From Istiophorus platypterus (Eukaryota > Chordata > Actinopteri > Istiophoriformes > Istiophoridae): 64,000 bases of DNA. The notes under the pieces were generated by a model. That model made no database searches. It was not told where the DNA came from and saw only the letters and a program-made list of their open reading frames with translations. How positions within the stretch are numbered: position 1 is the first letter of the stretch; each line of letters opens with the position of its first letter. The stretch lies in contig CM029129.1 in NCBI GenBank assembly GCA_016859345.1, positions 17,519,946 to 17,583,945 on the forward strand, given 5' to 3'. Below are positions 11,501 to 23,420 of the stretch, in pieces. The translations under genes and the position numbers were made by a program.

Positions 11501-14500
11501 ATGGAGACCACACCCTCGACTGTGTCAGAGCGGAGGAGACGCATACTACCCACATGGGCCAGGACAAGCACACAGCTGGGCAGGTTGCAGACACAAATCA
11601 GGGGAAAACTGGCTAAGTTTGGAAATGCAGCGAAATATAGTGAACTAGGAAACCTAGAGCACATGCATGTATGCACATACACACAAAAAAAATAGGTTTC
11701 AGGGTGCATTTAAGGCTAACTGATAGTGATGATGATGATATTAAGGTTGTGTGCTATGACCACAGAGTCGGGATTGGAATGAGGAGCTGCAGGGATGCAG
11801 GGAACTCCCCAGGATCTCCCTCCAGGAGCGCCTGCACAGAGAGCGGAGCATATTTAAGGTGAGGTAAAAACCAAAGATTTCTTAACATCCTCTTTCTAGT
11901 GTTCCCCGAATCATCAGCTAGAGAAGCCGACTTGTGGCTGTGGGATAATCGGTTTAGATGATCTGTTGTTCAGCTTTTTAAATATTAGATTAATTCTTCC
12001 TCTTCTGGCTCTGGCATTAGATTTTGTTCTTCTTTTGTTTTTGAATCGCCCCTCGTCCAGACCAACAGTGATTTTGTCGCTGCTGCAACAAGAGGTGCTA
12101 TGGCCGTTATTGATGGCAACGTCATGCCATTAAACCCAAGTGAGGCGCCTCATATGCAGATGTTCATCTGGAACAACCTCTTCTTCAGCTTGGGGTTCGA
12201 CATTTCTGAGCACTACCGCCCGCTGGGGGGCAACTCTGCTGCTCATGCCGCTGCCATCTGCGACTTGAGAGGAGCACAGGTAGAAATCCTGAGGTGTTTG
12301 TAATGTATTTACCGTTTCATCAGTCCTGTTTAAAAGTATGCTTGTTCCAGAGGGGACAGAATTACATTCAATAGTTCTATGTGGGCATTAAAGGGATAAC
12401 AATAATTAGCAGTTGTCCATCAAGTTATTAATCTATCCTGCAGTTGCATAGACTACTTTTCAGGTTTTCACTTTCAATTTCTCTACACATATAATTTCAT
12501 GCAGTTTCGGATTACTTGTAGGACTGTTTTCATCTTCTTTTCATTGAAACAAAAAATAATTAAACTGCTGTACCACAGGCATATGCATCCGTCGATGTAG
12601 AGGGGCTTCACACACTTGGGACAGCTGTGGTGGATTATCGCGGCATCCGTGTTATCGCTCAGACAATTGTTCCTGGATTACTGGAGAAAACTCAGGAGCA
12701 GAGTGTAGTCTATGGCTCTAATGACTATGGGACAACTGTCTTTACACACCCCAGGTAACACACACACTCACACCAAACCATAATGTCTAGTGTTTCAGGT
12801 TTTTAGATCTTGACCGAGTAAATTTCAAACAGGTAACCCTGATGTGCATTTAATTTTCTCAGTTATTCTCCATGTGATCAGAAGTGTGTTTTTACCATAG
12901 GTTTCTGGAGCTCCTGGATAAAACCAGTAAACCCCTTAGAATCCAGCGCCACCATGTGCTTGACAACAACAACATCCCAGTGGAGCTTTGCTCTGGGATT
13001 GAGACTAAAGGCATCCTGGGTAATGATGGACGAACTTACATCTTGGATCTCCTCCGCACCTTCCCCCCTGACCTTAACTTCCAGTTCTCAGAGACAGGGG
13101 AGATGGGGGAGGAGGTGCCAAAGGAGTGTCAGAGCTTTGGTTACCCACATCGACATCATCACAGCCTGGCCAGCCTGAGGCCTGAGCTGATAGAGGCCTT
13201 TGTCCAGCACAGGTGAGGAAGGGGAGATTTGTTTTGTTACAAGTGAAACCACTATGTAACTGTTTAACCTGTGGGATGAACTGAGAAGCGGAAACAAATT
13301 ATCTTATCTTACTCCCATAACCTTGTGTTTTCTGTTGCAGGTATGAACTTTATGCCAAGATGGTGGCCCAGGGCCTCAGCCAATTTGAAGAACCGGATAA
13401 AGATATGGAGCAGTGTGAAGGACTGGTGTGCGAGCAGAGAACTGGAGATACAGCCACAGCCGGTGCAGACATAGGTGAGTAAAACCAGATAAATTGTGAA
13501 AGAGAAATGATAAAATCTATTGGTAAACCAGGAGACATTTTGTAACTGCAAAGAGAAACTAGGTCAAGAAACACAGAGTGCACTTTACTGTAATAAGACA
13601 TGTTTGTGTATTATGATATGTATGAAAAATCCCAAGTTTCAAAGTTAATTATTGACCTTAGAAACAAAAGGTGGCAAAAAAATTGCAAGGTCCATTTAGT
13701 AGTTAATCTAGAGCTTTCAATCACATCACACGATCTTCATCAGCAGATACACTTTACTGAGTTCTCATGGAATCAGAAACAGTCAGATACATGTTTTTTT
13801 CTGAGCACTTTAAGGACTTCTCAGAGTAAAACAAAATGATGCAACAGATAACAATATAACTCTGACAAGGGTCATTCTCAACTTTAACGCCAACATGGAT
13901 GTGAAGTCCTTGAATCGAACCATCACAAGTCCAGCAACACATGGGGAAAACTCCACCTGCCGATGAAGACCATGTGATATGATTAATAGCTCCAGAACAG
14001 CTACTAAATGGACCTTTTGGTGATGTGTGTGTGTGTGTGTTTTTTTTTCTTTCTCAAAATTAGAATCAAGATGATAGAATATCTGATATTATTAAAATAA
14101 TTCTTACAGTAATGGTAATTTACATCCCACTTAACTGAGCCTTTTTACTTTTTACTTTTGTAGAGTTTCAGAGAAGACTTGTGATCATGAAAGCTTGTAA
14201 GGCTGTCGGATCAGTGAGTGACTCTTGCTTTGACATCCGCTTCAATCCCGATGTTTGCTCTCCAGGTATTGAATACAACTGTGCACGTGCACTCACAAAG
14301 TTATCTATATAAAGTTTTTTAAATTTTTGCCTTTTTTTTAAAAAAAAAGACTAAGATTGAACTGTACATCTTTGCTGCAGGTGTTTGTTTTCCACCTGAG
14401 TCTGTCGAGGAGGTTCGGAGGCAGAGAAAGCTGTTATGGGACGCGGCGGCTTTTCTGCTGTCTAATCAGATTCCAGCAGTCGTGAGTCTTGCGTGGAGCA

Positions 14501-17500
14501 TTAACGCTCAGTCTATCATGAGCATGAAGTTTAAGATGTGTGATATTGATGATGATGCTGATGATGATGGTGTGTGTGTGTCCACGGCAGCTGAGGGACT
14601 GTCTTGACCAAACGGCGGTCCCAATGGATGGAGTGACCCTGACCTCAGCGCTACATCAGCAGGGTGTGAACGTACGATACCTGGGCACGCTACTGAGGGA
14701 GCTGCACAGGGTGGAGGAGAGAGCGACACTCAGCCACATAGAGGTACCTACCACAGATATTATTAGCTTTACCATATGTTTTTAGAGTCTGTTTAGCAGC
14801 CAAGATTGATAAGATTTCCACTTCATCGCTTGAATCACATTCTTTTTCTGATGAAGGAATGAGTAAGATACAGTTTTTATGAATGTGTTCTGACATGAGT
14901 GGCAGTTGTGCTTCATTTTGTTCCAGACAGAGGATCAGGACACAGTACCTATTGTCATAATTATTATTATTTTGGAATTTTTTTTAACCGGGTAGTCTCA
15001 TTGAAATTAAGATCGCTTTTACAAGAGAGACCCGAGTACAGCAGAAGAAACATATAGAACAGAGAGATGTCACACAACAACGTACAGCTTGAAGGTTTCA
15101 AAAAAATGATAATGATGATAATATCAATTGCATCTCATTATCTTCAGTGGAGTGAAGAAAGATAAATTAAGACTTCATTTATAGATATAATTGATAAATG
15201 TATTTAAAAAACCTTGCATTCCATGTTCATATGAAATATGTCCTAATATTACTTATGATTACAACTGTGTTTTGTTACTTTATTTAGTCATTTATTAGCT
15301 GTCTATACATCAGTTATGGTACTTCCCATGGGTTATGGTTGTTTTCAAATACATTAATAAACACTTAAAAACATTTTTAGCATTTGAGTTGGCACTCATC
15401 AGATAAGGATTAACTGACAGAACAGATGGTCCATATATGTGTTGGACACATGATTAATTGCAGGGATTTCCTAACACACTACAGTATGGGATGGTTTAAG
15501 TAAAACACCTGGCACCTCTGAATAATATGGCAAATATCTGTAAAAAAATTCAAATTAAATTTTTTTCATCAGCCCACTCATATAAATCTTCAATACTCTT
15601 TGCTGATTGTGATCAGCAATAATCTTCACTCTGGTGATGTATAATTTTTCTGTATGTATAATTTATCAGTCTGGTGAGGTATAACAGATGTGCCTCAATG
15701 TGCAACCTTAATGAGATGAAGCAGGATTAGCTTTTCAAAGCCTGAAAATAATTGAATCTGCTTCACAGTAAAGCAGTCTTATACCTCCTCAACTGTTGGA
15801 AATGAATATATTTTAGCCTTTCTTTACTCATATATCGTAAGAAAACCCAGTAACCCAGTAGTTGTGATTGGTTGCAAGTAATTATCAAGAGCTCAACACA
15901 AACGTGTTCGCTAAAAGATTACTACTAATAATATATAATTGTATCGTACTTTGCTTAGCACAGGTAAAAAAAACAATTAAAAAAACTTGTTTTAACAAAG
16001 GACATGACATACAGAGTAAGAAGTACAACCAGATAAATGACATTAAAAGGAGAATATCGTAAAATCACTGGAGTCTGTTAAAAGTGAATTTAAGAAGGTG
16101 TCTTTCAGCTGACCTTTAAAAGAAAATAAAGAAGTAGTTGTGCAGTTTCTAAATGGCAATTTGTTCCAGAGTTCATGCGCCATGACAGAAAATCCACGGT
16201 CACCGTTGATTGCAAGTCTACTGCAGGAGGGGCTTTTTCTGCTGACCTAAGTCTGTGCCCCTGTACATACAAGCTTAGCCGGTCAGAGACGAAGCTTTGA
16301 GCTAATCCATTTTACACTTTATACTTGATTAATAGAATTTTCTGCTATCTGGGAAGCCAGTGAAGGAATGCTAAAATTGGGGTAATGTGTTCTCTTCACA
16401 TGGTTCCAGATTTATTTTACACTAACTGCAGACAGAAAATGTGATGCTCCTTAACAGAGATGCTTCTCAACAGGGCTGAATTGTCCTTTATACCTGGTTT
16501 TCTTCTGAATCAAAAATAACTCCCTGGAAGAAGGCTTGTTATTGATTGGCAGGAAGTCAAGTTCTTCTTTAATTTTGACTACCGAGTTGGGTGGGGCAAA
16601 TACAATTATCTCTGTATTACCCTCGTTAAGCTAGAGAAAGTCACAGGACATGCAGCACAGAGCAGCCTTTTAGGGCAACCAAGCTACAAGATTAAGTAAA
16701 AGGTATCTGCCCCTTGAGGTACACCGCAAAAAAAGTTTTAGTGGATGGGAAAATAAGAAAGATTCCTGTCGGAGAGATAGAACTTGCACCACTCAAGACT
16801 GACCCTATAGCCCAATATAATATCAATATCTCAAGTAAACTGGATAGAAATAAGAAGAAAAAGACGGCACAAGAACATGATAATGTACAATAGAACACAT
16901 GTGGTAACAAACCAATGAAATTAAAAATAAAGCACTTTGGTATAAGTACATAACGTACATTACAGTATACTAGTAAAGATACAAAGCGTAAAACATAACA
17001 TAAAATGAAAAACTTTAGAGAAAGATTTGTAGCTCAGATTTTTTTTTTCTTAAATTTTAACTTCACCTTCCTTAGAGGATGCTTAAGTCTTTTTGATCAA
17101 ATAACTGATAAAATAACAGATCAAATGTTCCCTCACAGAGAATTTGTATCAGTGAAGTCATCACCCGAAGTGCAAAACACATCTTCAGGACCTATCTACA
17201 GGTGATGTGCTCAAATAATGTAAAATCGTAAAATATTAGGATATAATATTTTCCAATATGGCAAGTTTCTAATATCAACATATTTCTTATTTTTTCCCAG
17301 GACGTGGAACCTGCAGCTTTCTCTGCTGCTGTCAGTCACTTCCTAAACTGCCTCTTGAGTTCCTCCTCCTGTATCCCTGACTCCTGCTCAGATGAACTGC
17401 TCTCTCGTCGCAGGAGCCGACGTCGACGCAACCAAGGGAGTCGAGTAGCATTGTTGACGCATAGTTTGTGGGCTAAACTGACCCCCAGTGAGCTGTGGGG

Positions 17501-20500
17501 CAGAATCAGGGCAGAGGCTGGAGATTATTACCAGTGCACATTCAACAGGTATGCATGTGCGTGTGCGTGTGCGTGTGCGTGTGTGTGTGTGTGGCTACAT
17601 CTGTGCAACAGTATTTTACACTTTCACCCTCTATGTGTTCAGTGAAAGTGTAGATGAAGTCATAGAAAAGCACGGCCTTCAGAGGATCTCCCTGCTAAGA
17701 GAACTTGCCATCAAGACCGGCATCCAGGTCAGACATCTGCCAGGCTTCTCTTCATAGCACATTTACCTATTGAATTAAATTGATTCTTTATATCTTAAAT
17801 CTACGCCAAAAAGTTTTACTTGAGGGCACCATTTGTGCAATTAAAAATAATACCTGAAGCCACAAAAGAGAAAAGCTGCTACTGGTACTGCTTTATTTCA
17901 CCAAGGTGTCACAGGCAGGAAATGTACTTGTCTCAAACAAAGTTAGCAGTAAGGACTAGAGAAAGAGATAGAAAATGTTTTTCTGAACCCCAAGTTCTCT
18001 CTTTAAAGAAACCTAGGCTCACAATGCAAAAAAACATTTTTTTCCACCATTTTCACCCCCTTCCTGTGGTTTAGATCATGGTAATATTTTTTTGCCTATA
18101 ACTCTATATTGTCAGGCTTGCAGAGGCAAAAAATGTATTTTCATATTTGATATTCATTAATAGTTACCAAACCTGAAATTATCTTCAGCAGTGACTTCTC
18201 TCTTCTTCCTTTCTTCTGTATTTAGGTACAGTTGAGGGAGTATGCGTTTGAGTCCCGACATAAACCGGTGTTCGGCGAGGAAGATGTTGTCAACATGTTC
18301 CCTGTGGTCAAACATCTCAAACCTACAGCAACAGATGCCACAAGGCTCGTGCAACACGCACAGGTGGCAGTACAGCAGGGTGAGAGGCGCAGGCCAACAG
18401 CACAACACTTTCAACTGCACGCGTTTACATTCAGAATAGCACGGTGGCCTCGGCTGGTTGCTAGAAGTGACCGAACCTTAGCTAGAATGTCCACTCAGCC
18501 TACGTCACTCGGTATACGCTTGGCAAAAAAACGTCACAGAGCCAAAAATGTCACGCATCTGATATTATCAGTACCTTCAAATGGAACTCACAAGATGAAA
18601 CGATGTAAAGTTAACGATACGCTTCACATTTCATGTGGTGTAAGCCTCCAGAGCAATGGCTCCAGGCAACTGACAACAAAAATGGACATTTTATATATTT
18701 TCCAACTGTTTGAAGTTTGTTTATTTTGCCGTCTATCATCATGATTTAAAAAATAAAGAAATTAAAAGTAATTCCTCAGACACCTTTGTCCTAAAGCAAT
18801 GCTCATATGCCCATATGTACGCCCAAAGAGTTTCTGTTAGTGGTAGCTGTTCCTGTTGAACCCCTTTTAAAGCAGATTCAGTTCATATTGCAGAGGACTA
18901 AATCATCAGTACTCATTGTGTTTAAAAAAATACATTCCTGAGCTTAGCAGGGGCTGATAGTTTTACCCTTCAGCCGTCTAAGTCAGAAAAATCACGTAGA
19001 TATCTTCAAGTGCTGCAGTCTTTTGGGTTTTAGTTACGGTCCCTCTGTCCTGCCTCAGCAAGATAACACAAAAAGAGGGAGCTTTGTACTAAAACCACTG
19101 TATTACTGGAGGATAACTAGTTGATGTGGCAAACTTAGACTGTCTATATGATCTTCAACTGGACTTCACAATGCACTTTTGTCAACCCTTCACTTATATT
19201 GAAATCTCTTTAAGAGGGGATCTGCTCATCGTCAGCGTGACCAGGGTGAACAATTACATTAACCAATAACCCTTTGGTGTATATGCACTATATATGGATG
19301 TGTGAGTATTGTATTAAGCTAGACGATAGGAGCGTGTCTTTTAAGATGTTACAGGTTGTCCTTGAATATAAATTGCGTGCATTTGGTGCTGATCGTTTTT
19401 GTTTAATATTTGTTTTTAGGGCTTCTCAGAGATGGCTATGAATTGATAAGCCAGGCCCTGACTCTGTTCAGCAGTGTATGTGGGGTCCTGCAAGAGGATG
19501 TGTGCACGTGTCTGCGTCTCCTAGGACGGCTCAGCTACATCTTGGGGGATTATGCGGATGTAAATACGTATTACGGTTCATTGAATGATCTTCCTCTGCC
19601 TGGTTCCAGACTTTGGAATCATCACTCACATGTCACGTTTTACTAAAGAAACAAAATTAAAATACAAAGAGAGAGAAATATGAACATCCGTGAGCCTTCA
19701 TAAAGAAATGTCTTCCTCATTTCTCTGTGTCTCACAGGCTCTCAGCCACCAGGAAAAGGCTGTTATGAGTAGCGAAAGACTTCTCGGTATAGACCATCCA
19801 CAGACCATACAGGACTATGTGAGTTCCTTCACCCTCTCATGGAACCACAGACAGATTGTGGAACATGTTAATCCTGTTTTTTCTTATACAGACATATTAC
19901 TGACCACTTTTACTGTAATATCTTGCTTTCGTCTTCATATGGAAGTGTTCTCTATCCTCTGTGATTCAGACTTACCTGGCCCTATACTGCTTTGCTGGAG
20001 GCCAGCATCTGACCTCCCTGCAGCTGCTGTACCGCGCTCGGTACCTCATCCTGCTTGTGAGTGGAGAAGACCATCCACAAGTTGCACTGTTAGACGTGAG
20101 TGACACGTAAACTGCGAATTGTTGCATCTTTCTTTCTACCGTATTTTTCACAAAAATGTAAGAAGTTGTTTTCTATTTATTTTAGACCTTAAAGGGAGTT
20201 TATAAATTCTTACAGAAGTAAATTCTACTCAAGTACTACTATTTAAAGTGTTAGATCAAGACCCAACATGGAATAAAATTTATGGATTTTTTTTATTTTT
20301 TTTTTATTTTTTTTAACAAACAAACAAACAAAATGTTAAGGTAGATATGATGATTTCAGCAACCAGTCCACACTTGTGAACTTTCAAGCAAGTTTTCTAC
20401 ATTTAGTCACTTTTTATTTGAGGTAGAAGGCATAATCACACCTTGCCCATGTGTTGAAATCGATCTAATAATGTCCCTGTTGTGCTCCACTACATTAGAG

Positions 20501-21620
20501 TATGCTTGGTCTAGTACTTCATGGATTGATGGAGCACGAGCTTTCCCTGAAGTTCCTACAGAATGCTTTAAATTTAACCACAAAGTACAGCGGTGAAACA
20601 TCCCTGAAGCATGCACACAGGTAAAACTACAAGTTTATCATTGTGTTGCTCTGTTTTGTTTTTTTTTCCCATTCTTATACTCAGAAGCAAATGGAAAGAC
20701 AAAAACACAGTTAACAACAAATTAGAAATACAGAAAATGCTAGAAATGCTTTGAAATATAGGTTGCTGTGATCCTCCCATTCACTTGCTGTTCCCTTCCT
20801 TCATTTCCTTAATATTACCTCTCTCCTTCTCCGATGTCTATCTTCTGTTTAGTCATCATCTGCTCGCCACCGTATACGAGACTAAAGGAGAGTTTCGATC
20901 AGCTCTGCAACATGAGAAAGAGGCTTATTCAATATATAAGAGCCAGGTGTGCTTTAAAATGCTGGAATATCGTTTTTACTGGTGTTATGTTGATGCTGTA
21001 TGCTCATAATTTTAACTGAGGGACTTCACTGTTGCACATATGAAGGTTGGGGAGAGCCATGACAGTACGAGGGAAAGCTCAGAATACCTGAAGAGCCTCA
21101 CTCAGCAGGCTGTGGTCCTTCAGAAAGCCATCAACCATATCTACAGTGACACACCTGGTGCCTGTATTCCACCTCCAAAGGTTTGTACTGTTTGTTAAAT
21201 CTACTCCCACGATAGTATTGGGTCAATTTCTAGTTGTGTGATATTATCTCATTTGTGTTTTTCTCCAGTTTTCAACTCCAAGAATTCCCACAATCCTTCA
21301 GCAGCTCAACCTGACATGTGGAATCATTCTCATTCCCCTCAGGTGATACTTCCTCTGTTTTGGCATCAATTATAACTGCTAATGTGGGGGCCTGTAATGG
21401 TAACTCTGTTTGATGTTTTCCTGATATAGTGTGTATGGAAATGATGATTTTCTCGCATATCCAGCGCTGTATGTACCATGTCTTTCTCTCCAGTGCAAAA
21501 GAAGTTGCAGACCTGAGGATTGACATGAAAAGAAAGGGAAAAGTTCAAATGGAAGAGCTGGAAAATCAGTTACTAAAGAAAAAAGACTTCAGAACTGCAG
21601 ACAAAGGACAACAGAACTGA
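8523..21620 (+). CDS. cluh: Clustered mitochondria protein homologue (CLUH paralogue), complete except for first coding exon
   Basis: The 27 exons are 8523-8686, 8795-8966, 9776-9916, 10018-10148, 10247-10401, 11140-11265, 11436-11583, 11766-11858, 12061-12279, 12579-12754, 12901-13212, 13341-13474, 14164-14265, 14381-14481, 14591-14743, 17139-17201, 17301-17548, 17643-17727, 18226-18379, 19420-19559, 19738-19818, 19970-20095, 20499-20620, 20853-20946, 21046-21180, 21269-21342 and 21494-21620. All phases agree, giving 1257 aa plus stop. Human CLUH has 1309. The N-terminal CLU_N-like part (about residues 38-115) includes CHRTCFSL. The CLU domain (about 290-530) includes RGAMAVIDGNVM and MQMFIWNN. 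A TPR-like part (about 950-1150) includes FRSALQHEKEAYSIYK. CLUH is a cytosolic RNA-binding protein for mRNAs of mitochondrial proteins and controls mitochondrial distribution. The sequence is clearly more divergent than usual for vertebrate CLUH, so it may be a fish-specific duplicate (a/b unresolved). Introns hold several repeats. Confidence 0.93.
10470..11035 (+). repeat. Interspersed repeat 'ggtccctcaacttt' family, partly dimeric, in a cluh intron
   Basis: The intron 10402-11139 holds two partial tandem units sharing acagacattcatgg (about 10563 and 10795), atggactggcaggaaatttt, and a right part running from gtaataactttggtggtcc to aactaatgtcattccc. The same phrases occur at 63190-63600 (+) and in reverse complement near 36060-36250. 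I recall this family from many percomorph genomes. No class is assigned. Confidence 0.6.
13687..14016. mobile_element. MITE-like element with ~60 bp terminal inverted repeats
   Basis: The left arm 13687-13746 (aaggtccatttagtag ... cttcatcagcag) is matched in reverse complement by 13957-14016 (ctgccgatgaag ... ctactaaatggacctt), with roughly 80% identity. The interior is about 210 bp and non-coding. This is the structure of a non-autonomous DNA transposon. It lies in the cluh intron 13475-14163 and leaves both splice sites untouched. Target-site duplication is not clear to me. Confidence 0.7.
14960..16850. repeat. Degenerate interspersed repeat region in the largest cluh intron
   Basis: Phrases such as tagtctcattgaaattaaga plus acaagagagacccg (about 14990-15030), gcaatttgttccagagttca (about 16155-16180), aaaataactccctgg (about 16515) and ctgaccctatagcccaa (about 16800) match a widespread fish repeat I remember. 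There it lies in the same order. The copy is decayed and carries no open frame of note. It explains why the 63-bp exon 17139-17201 is so isolated. Confidence 0.5.
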
Positions 21621-22693
21621 ATTATGGAAATTAAGAATAGAACATCTGTGTATTGAGTCAGACTTCTGGAAATGGCTGAAGAAAATGAACGATAATGGCA
21701 AATGAAAGTCGGGCTAATGCTGGTGTTATAAGTCGGTTAGCCTACTTTGGACAACGGCTAAATCAAAGGAACAGGCAGTTGCACACAGTTCGTTCTGCAG
21801 TTGTCTCTAAGGGACTGGACGCTGAAGAGAGCCTGAACTTATACAGGCCAGCCAGGACATGGCTCTTGTTAAAATATGTGTAATCAACGAATGGACTTGG
21901 GAGGCTTTAACTTTGATGGCAAATATGTATACCTGTCCTTCCTTTTGTCAGAAAAATGCAAAGACCCTACAAGCTAAATATAATTGAAAATTTTACTGCC
22001 AGATTAATTGAAAAGCACAGTATGTTTAGGCTTACTTCTAAAAAGGAGAAAAAATATAGCATCTGTGTACTAAAATCACAAATTCCTTAGATTTTTAAAG
22101 ATGTGCTGTTGTATTGCAATCCCCTGTATGTCCACTGGGTTTCACACTTGTACCATGAGCACTTCTCAGAGCGTAACAGATGATTTGTTTATGCCTGAAT
22201 ACTGAAATAATCTTTATGACTATTTTGGATGTGCACTAGCAGACCATTATACTCTGATATATGTTGTAGTCATTAATACCCACGTGACTCTTGGAGAAAC
22301 AAAAAAACATCTGAGCATCTCACAAGAACAAGTCAAATTATTGGTTTCTCTATGGCTCCACAAGATGGAAATCAAAGCATTACAGCTTAAACTGGTATTG
22401 TTATCAAGTGACACTTCCATGGAGTTGGTCCACTGACATAAAATTGTAACTGACTGTGAACTTTAGTGTGTTTCATCATAGATACTGCCCCCCCCCCCCA
22501 AAAAAAAAACACCTGCTCTTTCCAAGTATGGAATAAGAACTACTAATCTAAAAATGTACTCGTGTAGTTGATGTAAAATCATTACAGTCGTTTTAGTTCG
22601 CAGGGAGTTGTTTCCATTATTCAGCATCTGTGAAACAGCTGCATGATTTGACATCGTCGCCACAGTCTGTCCCTCAGATCCATACTTGTGTAA
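21621..22693 (+). other. cluh 3' UTR and intergenic stretch
   Basis: AT-rich non-coding DNA after the TGA. No clean AATAAA is evident. An AATAAG near 22530 and other weak variants are possible polyadenylation signals. The C-run/A-run near 22490 is low complexity. No other gene is seen before the pafah1b1 promoter. Confidence 0.4.
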
Positions 22694-22823
<130 letters not shown>

Positions 22824-22839
22824 TTCGTATAGAAGTCGT

Positions 22840-23420
22840 AATTATAGCGCGTGCTCTTCCTTTAATTGCGAGGCGCGCGAGACGCCCCGCGCTGCGCGCC
22901 CCCAGCCCCCGGGGCTCTACGTGCGCGCCGCCGACGTCCGACCGCGACCGTTAGCCGGGGCCGTGCGACCGCGGTTGGTACCAAAGAGGAGAGAAACCTG
23001 AGCGGCCGCGCCGGGTGATGTGAAAAGTCACAATCCCGCATCAAAACCAGGCTTTCCCGTCGCACGCTCCGGCCGCTCCGGGGGGGGAGAGGATATGAGA
23101 TTCGCCCTTTGTCCGGACGGTGAGTCGGCGGCGTTTCAACGCGTGTGCGTCTTTTGTTCCGACACTTAGAAAAGACTTGTTTTTTGTTTTTCTTTTTTTT
23201 TCGCCGACGACGAATCGCCTGCAGTGTCTGCGCTCTCGCTCTCCGATCTCAAAATGGCGGAGAGGCCAAAACGCTAAGCTAAGGCTAAGTGGCAAAGTTG
23301 GCACCCGCAAGAGCGTCGCCTTTTAGAGACCGGAGCTTAAAAAAAAAAATAATCGGACGGGGACGGTACCCGGCCCCGCCGAAGCGCGACCGTCGCCTCG
23401 CTGTTGGTTCCGCGCTCCCG
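22840..23420 (+). promoter_or_regulatory. pafah1b1: CpG island promoter and non-coding first exon of pafah1b1
   Basis: There is an abrupt shift to CpG-rich sequence after the microsatellite. A donor GACG|GTGAGT places the end of a non-coding first exon at 23119. A YY1-like motif (aaaatggcgg) lies near 23250. The next 5' UTR exon begins at 29736 after a strong polypyrimidine tract and carries the initiator ATG. The exact start of transcription cannot be read from sequence. Confidence 0.65.

Noticed and set aside
11408..11709. Open frames around 11.4-11.7 kb on both strands
   Set aside because: They are alternative-frame shadows of the cluh exon 11436-11583; the CLUH frame matches human.
18232..18744. 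170-aa open frame as a separate gene
   Set aside because: Its first part is the cluh exon 18226-18379; the rest is intron beyond a good GTGAG donor.
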